In this document: piece after piece, positions 12,186 through 22,674 of the stretch
Layout: every line of letters starts with the position of its first letter
Position numbering within the stretch: the first letter of the stretch is position 1
DNA from: Stomoxys calcitrans
Lineage: Eukaryota > Arthropoda > Insecta > Diptera > Muscidae
NCBI RefSeq assembly: GCF_963082655.1
Contig: NC_081556.1
Span: 5,067,765 to 5,131,764 of the forward strand
DNA: 64,000 nucleotides
Direction: 5' to 3'
Translations under genes and position numbers: made by a program
The notes under the pieces: model-generated
Databases searched by the model: none
What the model was told of the DNA's origin: nothing
The model's input: only the letters and a program-made list of their open reading frames with translations

Positions 12186-12374
12186 TTGGTTCTATTCGGT
12201 CTGTGCATTGATATTGCTTCTATATAAATCGATTTTCTGAGGTTTACTTCTCATTTTCGTATGAAATATAGCTGATGAGAAATTAGCGATAGTATCTATA
12301 CTATCGACATTTATTACTAGAAATGTCGAAATTATCGAGTGTTGTGAATATCGATAGTTTGCCAGCTCTAGTCT

Positions 12375-13465
12375 GTGTGATGGCCAAAAGCCATAACTTA
12401 TCCATTGGTACGTTTTCTATCTTATCCTAAATGTTGCCTTTAGGTGTCCAACGATTCGATCAAATGAATATACGCTTAGAACTCAAATCCATTCAACACT
12501 CGTTCTATGCAATGCAATTAAAAAAAAAAAGAATAACAAAAACAAGTCGCAAGTAAGCCTTCTCATAATAGCCGCATATCTGTCAAGAGGGAACCAGGAA
12601 CCGGTTAGTGGGGCACAGAGACAAAACAGATTGACTTACTTGAGTAGTTGGAAGAAGTCGGCTTAGGTTGAAGCCCATGAAACGAGGCAACATGAAACCA
12701 ATGAGAGATTCAAAAAAGCGTTGCGAAGTTAACCACAACGACAGCAATAGCATCAGCAGCAACAGCAGCAGCAGCGATTAGTAAAACTTCCATAATTTTT
12801 GCAGTGGCAGCGCCTATGTCGCGACTCTATCGTTATTGTGGTTGTCATCGATGTTCTGTTCGAATGATAAATGGAAGTTTTTGCATGCATAGCTGCCTAG
12901 GGGGTATATTCCTAACACTGCCTTGCTTTGATTAGTTTTTCAGTCGCCTTTGTATTTTTCTTGTTGTTTTTGTTATTGACATAGTCGCTAAGGTTTCGTT
13001 TGGTTTTGTGTTGTTTTGAATTTTCTGGGCTTCACATTTCGAATTTGTATCTTCCTATATTATATAGTGCTGCATTCAAATTCAGGGAATACAAAGAGAA
13101 AAAAATCAATTTTTTTATTTCTTAATACAATGTTGACTATTGAGCTGGAGCCAGAAGTTGGGTCGGAGTTTATCACGCTTTCCCCGACGCCGACTCTGGC
13201 TTAGATTCCGATCCTGGTTCGGAGTCGAGGGCTAGACTTCGCAGCCCTGTCTGAAACCCATAGAAAATGTATGGAGCTTTTATTTGTTGGGAAAAATATT
13301 GGAAACTATAACATCGCAAGCATATCATCTCTGAAAATGTTTTACAAGAATAATAAAGAAAAAATGAGACTTCTTACATAAAAATCTTGGTTAAGTCTAT
13401 GCCAAAAAGGTTCAAAGCTGTAAAGGATAACAAAGAATATCATACAAAGTATTAACCACATAAGA
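12375..13465. other. Non-coding, nothing recognised
   Basis: No gene is supported. A CAG/ACAGC-rich patch lies at 12735-12775. Small ORFs lack recognisable sequence. Confidence 0.4.
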
Positions 13466-13468
13466 ATC

Positions 13469-13740
13469 AGAGAACTGCATGAGCCCAAAATTTGACACTC
13501 AATGGCCACTATGGCCAAAGCAATTGTCTGTATCGCATGCCACATAAAAACAAAATTATCTACAAACACACGCACAATAGAGTGAGAGATGCGCAAAGGT
13601 TTAGTAATCGTCCAGTGGATGTAATTTGCAATATGGTAGAGGGGCATCGTGTGTTGGTTGCAAATGAAAACCACTCACATGGGTGCCACATGAAGCCAAA
13701 GCAAGCAGAGGAATGAGACATCAAGTTTTGTTGAGCGGCA
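13469..13740 (+). repeat. Dispersed repeat D, copy 1
   Basis: It shares GAACTGCATGAG, a diverged middle, and a well-kept end GAAGCCAAAGCAAGCAGAGG (13691-13710) with 28638-28885. Both loci also carry repeat E a few hundred bases further right, in the same order. Confidence 0.6.
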
Positions 13741-14051
13741 TATACTCCGTTGTTTTTTTTTGCATTTGTTTTTTTATATTTGGATCAGAATTGCTTTTAT
13801 CAGAGACGTACAGCACGTCTGTCTCCGTGTGTTCAAAAGTGACAGGCTTACTTCCATTTTTGTTGTTGCCCAAGCCATAACAAAGCACGCAAATTAATTT
13901 CAGCTCTCATAACTTTTAACCGTAGCTGCCACCAACCATTTTTTGCTCATCAGCAAAAACACTTACAATAGCTTAACGCATTTAAAGGATTCTTTTATAT
14001 AAGGAGTATATTATGTTTTGGTCGTTGAGAGTCGTAAGCGTCAACAAAGAT

Positions 14052-14145
14052 TGCTGGTATAAGGTATGAGTTTGCCATTCGCTTTATGTCTACCATGTGC
14101 ACTTATTTTTAATGTGGCTTGCTGCTGTTCTCTGCTCCGAACAGA
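14052..14145 (+). repeat. Dispersed repeat E, copy 1
   Basis: GCTGGTATAAGG, a GTGCACTTATTTT phrase and GTGGCTTGCTGCTGTTCTCT are repeated with few changes at 29542-29628. Confidence 0.65.
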
Positions 14146-14530
14146 GTGCGCGCTGGGTGCCGAGGCCAGGTTATTGGCGCTTATTTTCATGCGATTCGAA
14201 AATCTGTCTATAACACACTGAATGCGAGAATCAGCGCTGATCTTCTCATTTGATGAATAGTATTTTGCTTCTCGTAGTGTGATAAGTTGAATTATTAAGA
14301 AAACATCCAATTTCACTAAACAGGAACGAATTTTTCGAATTTCATCATTTATATCTGTAATGATTTAAGAATATATCCAGCTAAATTTCAAGAATTAAAA
14401 TCGACACCTATGATTACATTCTGGAAAAGATAGGTTTGAAACTAAACAAAACCTGAACAACGTTAGTTAAAATTTCATTAAATTCATGCACTAATGGTGT
14501 AATTGTCATAAACAGGCAAATGCAAATTTG

Positions 14531-14841
14531 ACCATGAACATTCCAATAAGGAACCGGGGCAAACTTCTCACATATCAATGAGTGCTGTCCGCTTCAAGTG
14601 TAAGCACAATGATAAGGTGCCTCCTTTTTATAGCTAAGTTCGAACGGCGTACCGCAGCGCGACACCTCTTTGGGGAGAAGTTGTTACATGGCTGCCATAC
14701 AAAATGGACAGTACCTACAAATGTCGCCAGCATTAGAAGGGGATAACTACCGCTGAATTTTTTTCTGATGTTCTCGTCATGATTCGAAACCTTGCGTTCA
14801 ATGTCATAGGCGGTCATTCTAACTCCTGCGCAACAATAGCC
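14531..14841 (-). mobile_element. tRNA-derived SINE S1, longest copy in window
   Basis: On the minus strand it runs from a GCGCAGGAGTTAGAATG head (A-box region), through a degraded B box (GGTTTCGAATCATG), the shared body, and the GCGGTACGCCGTTCGAAC segment. It ends in the tail phrase whose plus-strand form is CCATGAACATTCCAATAAGG. The tail alone recurs at 44207-44260. Confidence 0.75.
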
Positions 14842-15198
14842 TTCTACACACAGGCGTTGTTGGAAAAAAAATCGAGCAATTTAAATTTTGTGTATTTTAC
14901 GATTCGTATCCCTTTAAAATATGTATGTATACGGGCCTTAACTATAATAAACTCTTAAATCGTTGCACATAAGTACAATTAGTAGCACTAAACCAAACCT
15001 TTGGTTGAAAATACCACTACAGAATTTGTTAATTTTCCTGCAACATTTTATTTTGAATCTCAACGAGCCATAGTACAGAATTGATGTTGAAAAGCACTCT
15101 TTGCAAGCCAACATGTAACAACAATATATCCATTAGCAAGACAAAAAATCATCTACCTGTCCGCCGCATGTGCTTTGCTTCGGCTGGTGATATTTTTA

Positions 15199-15400
15199 TT
15201 TTTTTTTTTTTTTTGTCCGGCATTCGCTGCTTTTTTTTCGTTCGTTTTACTGCTGCTCTCTGGGTTTTTTCTGTCACTCTCTCTACTATTACTCTTAAAA
15301 ACAAATTTTAATAATTTTGGTGCCGCAGAGGATTGAACAACTCATGATCTCATGTTTGGTAGTCTTGCACGCATCCACTAGCCAACTGACATCATCTTCT
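15199..15400 (-). mobile_element. Second tRNA-derived SINE family, with poly(A) tail
   Basis: The minus strand reads TTGGCTAGTGGATGCGTG (good A-box match) then GAGTTGTTCAATCCTCTGCG (B-box region) about 40 bases later. An AG-rich body follows, with a run of 16 A residues at its end (plus-strand T run 15199-15214). It differs in sequence from family S1. I saw no clear target-site duplication. Confidence 0.7.
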
Positions 15401-15404
15401 TTAT

Positions 15405-16740
15405 GATACAGCTGCACTGTAATTAGTAGTTCAATTAATTAAATTAAAAAAAAAGGTAAAAATCACTCTAAAATTTTTTTTCTGAATACGAAGTTCACAT
15501 TTTTGAAAATTTTAAATTTCACATACAAATTTTGTAGTTGTTCAACTTGATTTTTCTATGGGTGTATCATTAATCGCATTTTTGTGGTAAAAAATCAAGT
15601 AAATACTTTTGACTGTGACTAGCTGTAAATTTTTTGTAATTTTTTCTAATGCATTTTTTAATTTTTCATGTGAAAAAATACAACATCACTGTATAACATT
15701 ATAACACTTTAGAATAACCTTGTTGAATACGAGAAAATAATAATAACTGTGACCAAAGTGACTGTCTTCAATCCCCTCTTCTTATTATGGATTTTTTTTA
15801 TCAATTTATCTATCTTTCTCTCTCTCTCTCCAAACACTTTACCAACTGCCATCTGTTTGGGCTAATAACACATTCCATTCCTTGGCATATTTATTCCATT
15901 TGCATTATTTAACTATTATGGGTCAATATCATCGGTGTTGTTTTTTCCGCTCTCTCTGACTCACTCTCTACCCTCCATCACTTCAATGATACCGTTTCCC
16001 CACATCTTCATCAGATTTCAATGAATTTTTAATGTAGTCACATTGGGCTCAGTGCCGTTTATGCTGCTGCATCTCAACCATGCTGATTTGTTTTTCTCTC
16101 TCTCTCTTCTGGCTTCTTTTCACTGAATTGTCTTGGTTGCATGAAAAAAAGAGGAACAAAATTGCAAAGAAAATACCTCGAAATCGACTCCTAAACACTT
16201 GAGACTTTGACTTTGACAATGCAAGTTTGCAATGTGCTGCAGTGTAGGAGCAGCACCAGCTGCAGTCAGCAATCTGCATCATTTGGTATTCTGTGGGGCT
16301 CTTCTTAGTTAAAGTTGAGGAAGGCTGGCCTTTTGTCGAAAAATTTGCTGTTGTAAAATGCCAAGGAAACAGAACACTGAGAATACATTGAAGCAAAAGA
16401 AGAGGCAGGCAACAACAAACTAAAGTAGCACAGTAAGAACAAAGTGGCAGAAGACGACCAAGCAAAGGCAGAGTTTTTATATTCATGTGAATTTTGCAAA
16501 GATTTATAGAAGGTGCAGCCATAGCCAACTAGGCAGAGGAAACAGTCAATCCAAAATGTTGCTAAAACTGCATGGGGTGTCTTCACAATAGCCCCTATTC
16601 CAATTTTTATAGTTGCAACATATCAGAATACGTATACACTCGTTGGTTTCAATGTGTCTATAAATTACAGAGAAGTGCAAAATGTAAGCAACTTTTCAAT
16701 TTAAGCGATTAACGGCGAATGGATAAACAAAAGAAGTAAA
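15405..16740. other. Non-coding with CT microsatellites
   Basis: CT-rich simple repeats lie near 15815-15830 and 16097-16108. The overlapping minus-strand ORFs (16049-16586) have no recognisable domain and arise from low-complexity sequence. Confidence 0.4.
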
Positions 16741-16744
16741 ATAT

Positions 16745-16955
16745 GGCTAAAAATAAAAATTATTACAATATTTTTTTATCTGTGGAAAATTTTGTCAAAA
16801 TTTACTATATTTTTTTTAAATGTTTTTAAATTTTTGTATATGTCTTTAGAAATATAGAAAATTTTGTCAAAATTTTGTTTCTATGGAAAATGTTATGAAA
16901 ATATACCTATATCTAAAAAAAATTGTTTCAAAATTTTATTTTTATTGGAAACTAT
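16745..16955. repeat. Degenerate 29-bp-type repeat
   Basis: Words such as GAAAATTTTGTCAAAATTT and TTTCTATGGAAAATGTTATG repeat loosely. It is related to 17975-18165, 37890-38570 and 57895-58336. Confidence 0.55.
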
Positions 16956-17139
16956 CTGGACCGGGCTCGCTCCGCTGCGCCTTCTTTTCAATATATGGAA
17001 CCAAATTATACCTTTAATATTTATTTTTGACGATCAAAGAACTATTGGTCTCTATATGATCTTTATTGGTCTATGAATTTGCTCGGAGGGCTTAGGGTCT
17101 TTTAAGTTTAGATGTTAGATGTAAGGACTTTATTAGAAC

Positions 17140-17775
17140 CCAATGTTCTCATGGGGATTTTGGAAGCGGAACCCCAGAAACGTGGTCCCGAATGTGTGTC
17201 AATTGCTCTACTTCCTTTCATTCGGGCCCCATAATGCCTTGGTCGTTATATATGAATGTCCGATTTAGGGGTGTTTTGGGCAGTAGGGCAGTCCCCCCGA
17301 TACTTAGCCCTGAAAAAGTATTAGCATCGTGCTCTACGCTCAATTACCGTTTATTTAAACCCCGTATTGCCATTGGTTTACGAAGAGTTTATGGGATGAG
17401 GCGTCCCCAAAACACATAGCCCTAAAATTGGATATCAAATTCGTTTTCTAATCTCAAATACTTTTCATTTGAGGCCCATATTGCCATGGTCGCAAAACTT
17501 GTCCTCTTTGGAAGGTGGGTGTTTTTCGGGGGTGGCGGTCCCCAAATTCTTAGTCCCACATTTGAATAACCGGTTCGTATTCTACTCCCAAATACCTTTT
17601 ATTTGAGCCCCATATAGCCATGGCCAGTAAACAAGTCCTGTTTGGGTGGTATTTTGACCCCCGAATCGAATTCGTTTTTTACTCCTAAATATTTTTTTTT
17701 TTTTCACACCTTATATGTCCATAGGCGGCAAACATATCCGGTTTTAGGGGGTTGGGCAGTCACTGATTGAATTGG
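17140..17775 (+). repeat. Dispersed repeat family G, copy 2
   Basis: Repeating phrases CTCAAATACTTTTCATTTGA, GGCCCATATTGCCATGGTC and G-rich runs (GGGGGTGGCGGTCCCC near 17528) recur at about 120-base spacing, as at 2865-3500. Confidence 0.65.
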
Positions 17776-17804
17776 CTCTGAAAAAATTCATCAAATTTGA
17801 TTCG

Positions 17805-17968
17805 TGGAGAAGTTTTTATATGGCTGTTATATCAAATGCTATCACAAATGTCGCCAGCATTTGGAGGCCTAAAGAACCGCTGATGTTCTCGCCAGGATTC
17901 TAACTCAGACTTTCAGCGTTATAGGCGGACTTGCTAATCTCTGCGCAAAGGTTGCCCATGGTGGCCTC
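17805..17968 (-). mobile_element. tRNA-derived SINE S1, short copy
   Basis: The plus strand shows the body AGAAGTTTTTATATGGCTGT and ATGTCGCCAGCATT. The head in reverse orientation is CGCCAGGATTCTAACTCAGA (B box damaged: TTCTAAC instead of TTCGAAC), then GGCGGACTTGCTAATCTCTG. Confidence 0.7.
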
Positions 17969-17974
17969 CCTTAA

Positions 17975-18165
17975 AAAATTTTTTTCTATAGACAATTAAA
18001 TTTTTATTTCTATGGAAAATTTTGTCAAAATTGTAGATATTTCCAAAAAAGGGAAAATTTTATTTACTTAGAAACTTTTATAAAAATTCAATTCCTATAG
18101 GCAATTTTGCCAAAACTTTATTTCTATCTAAAAGTTTGTCAATATTTTATTCTAAGAAATTATTG
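17975..18165. repeat. Degenerate 29-bp-type repeat
   Basis: Loose copies of TTTCTATGGAAAATTTTGTC-like units. No gene. Confidence 0.55.
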
Positions 18166-18169
18166 TTAA

Positions 18170-21100
18170 CATTATTTTTCTTAATGAGATTTCATTGCAT
18201 TCTTAATGAGATTCCATTTAAATTGTTTGTTTTTTACTTTTTACCTTCTCATTTTTCTTTTTTTTTTTGTTTTTTGCTTTTTTTTATTTGAAAATTGTTT
18301 TGGTTTTTGTTTTTTTGTTTAATTTCAACTTGCCTTTCATAATTTTGCACACCACTGTATTATCAAATGTCGTTCACAGATTTATGTTTTGTATACTCCG
18401 TCGCAATCTGCATTTGTATCTGCATCTGTTTCCTCGTAGCTACGCCTTTGCACATCTATTTAGTGAAATAGAGAAGAATGCATTTCAACCATACGATAGT
18501 AGTAGAATGGAGACAATGGGAAAGAGAGAGCAAGAGAGATTTTTATTTCATTGTTGCAAGTTCACATTTTGGCTTATTTGCCGCTCTCTTGCTTTTCTAC
18601 TATGTTATGTCGTTTGTTTTCATTCGTTGAAAGGGAAAACATCATTAGGAATCATTAAAAGCTTTTGCAGGGCCTCTCTGTTCAGCAGATGATGATGCAG
18701 CAGCATCAGCAGCAGCAGTTGTCGAATCCATTTTCATTTATGCATTTTCCTTTATTTCTTTCTATTTCCAGTGTGAGTGTGTGTTGGTAGGAATGTGAGG
18801 ATTTCATATCATTCTTGGGCTTTTCATAGAGATTAATGGCGTCGGCAAAGCGAACAACAACTGTTGGTAGAGGATAAGGAGAGAAGGGGTAATTGGAGTT
18901 TGCTGTTTTTTTATTGTTTCTCTAGCTATTTTTGTTCATTTCATACGTACATTTATTTATTTATGTCTGTTTTGTATGGCTGGACTGTGTTATTTTGATA
19001 TTTGCACTTACATTTGCCAATTTTTTGCCTTTGTTTGTTTAATTCTTTTTATAGCCTTTAAAGCAATTTAATTGTGACTCCTGTTCTTGACATCGGACTC
19101 TGCGCCCTGCATAGTTTTAGCTCTTTTCAAATTCTGCATATGGCCTCACTCTCTCTCTCTCTCTTGCTATCTCCGTGCTTGCTCAGTTTGCCCATGTTTG
19201 GCTATGCAATTTCGCTAGTTTTGCGTCATTCTTTTTGTTCCCCAGGGCCTATTCTCAGAGTTTGTTGGCGCTTCATAGTGAGCTGAACGGAGTCTGTGAT
19301 GCATTGCGTTACCTTGACTCTCTTCTTAATGACTCGTTACGATAGCAATGAATGGCAAAGGTGTACTCATCATTCACCGTTTGTTGATGGATGGTATTGG
19401 AGATTTTTGGGGGAAATTGGAAAAGTGGGATTTAAGGAATCGTCTATAAAATAAAGCTATTTTTTGGGTACAATGAACACATGCAATTCATAAAAATTCT
19501 TAAAGCCGACCCATTTTTTAAGGTATTTTATTTTTTAGTTCGAAACAAACCATACCATACACAAATTCAATAAAATAAAAAAATTAACAAGAATTTAAGG
19601 GTAAAGAAGGACATGGAAAATTAAAAAACAAAACCGCTGTTGAACAAAATCGAAAAGCTATAAAAAAAATCGAAAATTAACCTCTCTCTCAGCTCTAACC
19701 ATTTCCAATTTCAAAGAGGTATCTATATACGTTCTCACACGGCATATTTTTTCGATTTTTTTTTGATTTTCCATTGTATTAACATTTATTAGGTATACAA
19801 AATTTATTCGCACTTCACTCTTTCATTTACAATATTTTTTTTTGTGAAAAACATAACTTGACAATCGTAGATTCAAGCCCACTTATAAAATCTACCCAGA
19901 AATTTGTTGTACTGTATAGTCTTTTTTCATAAAATGATCACCAACTCTTGCATTGCAGACTAGGTACTAAAATAAAATAGCCTTATATTTTCTAAGACTA
20001 TGCTTTATTTTGGTTTCTACTGATTTAAATGATTGTTATTCTACAAATCAATAAATTTACTTTTGTTTTATTCAACAAATTTAACTTGCGTCTCACCACA
20101 ATTTTTTCGTGTCACCCACACATTTTTTATTGTATCAGCTGTTCAATTACATACCACCCCTAAGGCTAAATCACTGTGCAGCAGCTCAATATGCAGTTTC
20201 TCTATAGTGGTTGTTGTTCTTGCCATCGTTACTCACCCTGCTGCACTGAGGGCCGAACGAAGTGTGGCCAAAGCATTTGTGCGAATGTTTTTATTCTGAA
20301 ATGGTTACACACAACTCAAGTGCAATTTGCATGGGCTAAGAGAAGAGCTCTGGTATACGTGTGTAAATGCACACATAAATTCAAAGTGCATGCAAATATG
20401 TATATCAGTATGTATGCATGCATGTATCGTTTTTTTTAATGCTGTTCGTTCGTGTTTATTTCTGTCTGCCGCCACCAATGGCAACAACAACAATAATAAA
20501 AACAACACAGCGAGAAGAATTAAAGCACTGCATAATGAGTGAACTTTATCTTGCTGCCTTGTTGTCTCTTCCATTATTCCCCCTTTGCATAGTAGAGCTG
20601 AGAATTGTAACGAGTGCGGTGCATGAATGCATGCCTGGTGTATATGTGTATGCACATATATGGATTGGTGCTGCATTATTGTTCGGGCAGAAAGATCATG
20701 TTGGACGGTTGGTGAAAATGTGCACTTGTATGTCGTTCGGCAATGTAGTGGTTGTGGTTTTGTCCTTCTTCTTTCTCAAAAGAGAGGGGCTGGTGCCTTG
20801 ACTAATGCAATGCTGTGGTAGGGTAAGTGAAAGAATGGTAGGTAGGTCGGCGGTTTTGTGGTTCTTGAGTGTGAGGGGGTGACTTGTTATTTTATTATTG
20901 CATTGCATATTGCGTTGTGCTCTTTGCAACATTCCTAACCTACACCACATGAATAATATTGCGTTGTCTCCCCACTTTCTCGCTCTCTCTCTTTTGCATG
21001 CTTAGTCTCTTTTAAGCTTCTTTGCTTTAATTTAAGCATTGATGGTTGGCATTTTATAGGGCGTTAATGAGAGAGCAGTCTTCATCAAAAAAATATATAG

Positions 21101-21680
21101 ATACATAGGTATACTTTTTTTCCTTGTATGTTTTAAAGGCTCAATGTCTATAAACAAACAAATCATTTTAAATTAAATACATACCAGTTCCTAGGTGGGG
21201 TGGTGGGTTCAGGGAAAGCCATGCCGTCTCTCTTAACAATGACTACGTTGTGATGGCGTTACGAAGTTATTGTTGTTTGTCTCACAGACCGAAACCTAGA
21301 GTTTTAATGAATTTCACTCTCCCTGTTGTTCTTACTCACTTCCAGCCCAGACAAGAATCAATATTGCAATGACATACGAACTATTGCATTAAAGACAGTC
21401 GCTAATTTTACAATCACGATGATGATAATTATGGTGGCCAGTCGAAGGGGTGCTTAATAATAATGATGTTTATAATTTAAAACTACAATAAGTTGATATG
21501 GTGGGAATTGATGTTGTTTGCAGATACCAGCTAATGCTGGAATTGAAAGGAATAGACCAAGATTAGATAACACACAAAAAATTGCTTACAAGACATATAA
21601 AAAAATAAATAAAAATAGGTAAAAGAATACAAAATTAAATCTAAATATAAAAAAAAAATTAAAATACAAAAAGTAAATTC
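18170..21680. other. Non-coding, unique-looking, simple repeats
   Basis: T-rich and CT-rich tracts, a GATGATGCAGCAGCATCAGC patch at about 18688-18718, a CT microsatellite near 19149-19165 and TATGCATG-type words near 20400-20430. Several overlapping ORFs at 20033-20950 occur on both strands with Cys/His/Met-rich composition typical of simple sequence. No gene is supported, and little repeat content is visible. Confidence 0.35.
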
Positions 21681-21684
21681 AAAA

Positions 21685-22142
21685 GGCTGCAGTTACTACT
21701 TCCGGTGACCGACCTATGATATCGATATTGTCGGCATAGGCGAGTAGCATGTGCTCTCTTGTGATTAGTGTGCCGTATCTCGTATAATCTTCTCCAGCAA
21801 GATATTAAAGAGATCACACGATAGGCTGTCTCCTTGTCTGAAACCTCGTTTGGTATTAAATGGTTCGGAGAGATTCTTTCGAATTCTTACTGAGGAACGC
21901 GTATCAGCAAGTGTCATCCTGCAGAGTCTTATTAATTTTGCAGGGATACCAAACTCAGACATGGCTTGAAATACCTTTGAACGTAAAGGATTATCGAAGG
22001 CGACTTTGTAGTCAACAAAGAGGTGGTAGATGTTGATTTGTCCTTGAACTTTATTTTCAATTAATTTGGTACGGTTTTCATAGCATACCTTAGAAAGATG
22101 TAATTTAAGAATGATGGTGTCAATGGTAGAAATATACTTCAC
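21685..22142 (-). pseudogene. RTE-like non-LTR reverse transcriptase fragment
   Basis: The minus-strand reading contains HLFVDYKVAFDNPLRSKVFQ, then EFGIPAKLIRLCRMTLADTR, SSVRIRKNLSEPFNTKRGF and RQGDSLSCDLFNILLEKII. After a frameshift near 21765 it continues REHMLLAYADNIDIIGRSPE. These are the DYK-AFD, RQGD-LS and YADD blocks of RT. The usual second catalytic Asp of YADD is Asn here. Both ends are truncated, so it is inactive. Confidence 0.85.
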
Positions 22143-22350
22143 CGAATTTCACTGGGGGACACCGAAAAAAATAAATTTTTAGCTATTAAATATATTAATA
22201 AAATATAGTGAACAATTTGGGTTTATAAATATGTATATAATAATTATAAAAAAAATGTTTGAGCATAACAAAGACATTGCTCGGGCACCATCGTTATTTT
22301 GAGAGTATTGCCGTTATAATGTCAGTTGAGAACAATAACATACTGATTTT

Positions 22351-22382
22351 CTCCCTCTCTCTCTCTCTCACACACACACACA
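22351..22382. repeat. CT/CA microsatellite
   Basis: A run of CT dinucleotides passes directly into a run of CA dinucleotides. Confidence 0.95.
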
Positions 22383-22569
22383 ATTCAATTTATTCGGTAA
22401 TTCAATTCAGATCATAGGACAAATATTCTCAATCCAAGATTGGCAAATCAAATACCAATGACAAATTTTATTTCTCTTTATAGCTTAATATAAAGCGACT
22501 TTGCCAGGTAAACGATTATTAGAGCCTTAACCGTCAAAAAGTTTCTAGAGACAAAGAATCTCACCACGG

Positions 22570-22672
22570 AACGGGATAACATGAGCTTCGCACAGATTGC
22601 AATTTTGAGCTCCGACCTGTGTGGCGTTCATCGTTATCGTGAAAAGCTTTGCTGAGAGCTACCAAGGCGACT
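22570..22672 (+). repeat. Dispersed repeat C, fragment
   Basis: It contains ACGGGATAACATGAG, GAGCTCCGACCTGTGTGGCG and GTGAAAAGCTTTGCTGAGAG, matching the left parts of the copies at 28065-28318 and 58878-59160. Confidence 0.65.
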
Positions 22673-22674
22673 CT

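Larger units (their letters stand above)
9391..12371. mobile_element. Composite repeat island bounded by inverted repeats
   Basis: CTAGAGCTGGCAAAATATCG at 9391 and its near-perfect inverse, ending TTTGCCAGCTCTAG at 12371, enclose about 3 kb. Both ends carry further TATCGAT-like words just inside (for example ACTATCGATATTTC near 9414). Between them lie a fragment of family A, the Jockey/CR1-like RT fossil, a SINE and another family A segment. Matching 8-bp flanking duplications were not found (GCTTTCAT versus TCTGTGTG). An hAT-like element carrying later insertions is a guess. Confidence 0.45.

Noticed and set aside
15310..15400. A functional tRNA gene suggested by A and B boxes
   Set aside because: The segment does not fold as a tRNA (no paired acceptor or anticodon stem) and continues into a body with a poly(A) tail, so it was called a SINE.
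16049..16586. 159-codon minus-strand ORF with Cys/Leu/Ser-rich sequence
   Set aside because: No recognisable domain, overlaps another-frame ORF, and its C-terminal part comes from a CT microsatellite.
20033..20950. Cluster of overlapping ORFs on both strands (up to 127 codons)
   Set aside because: No domain, no splice structure; biased composition follows CA/TG simple sequence.
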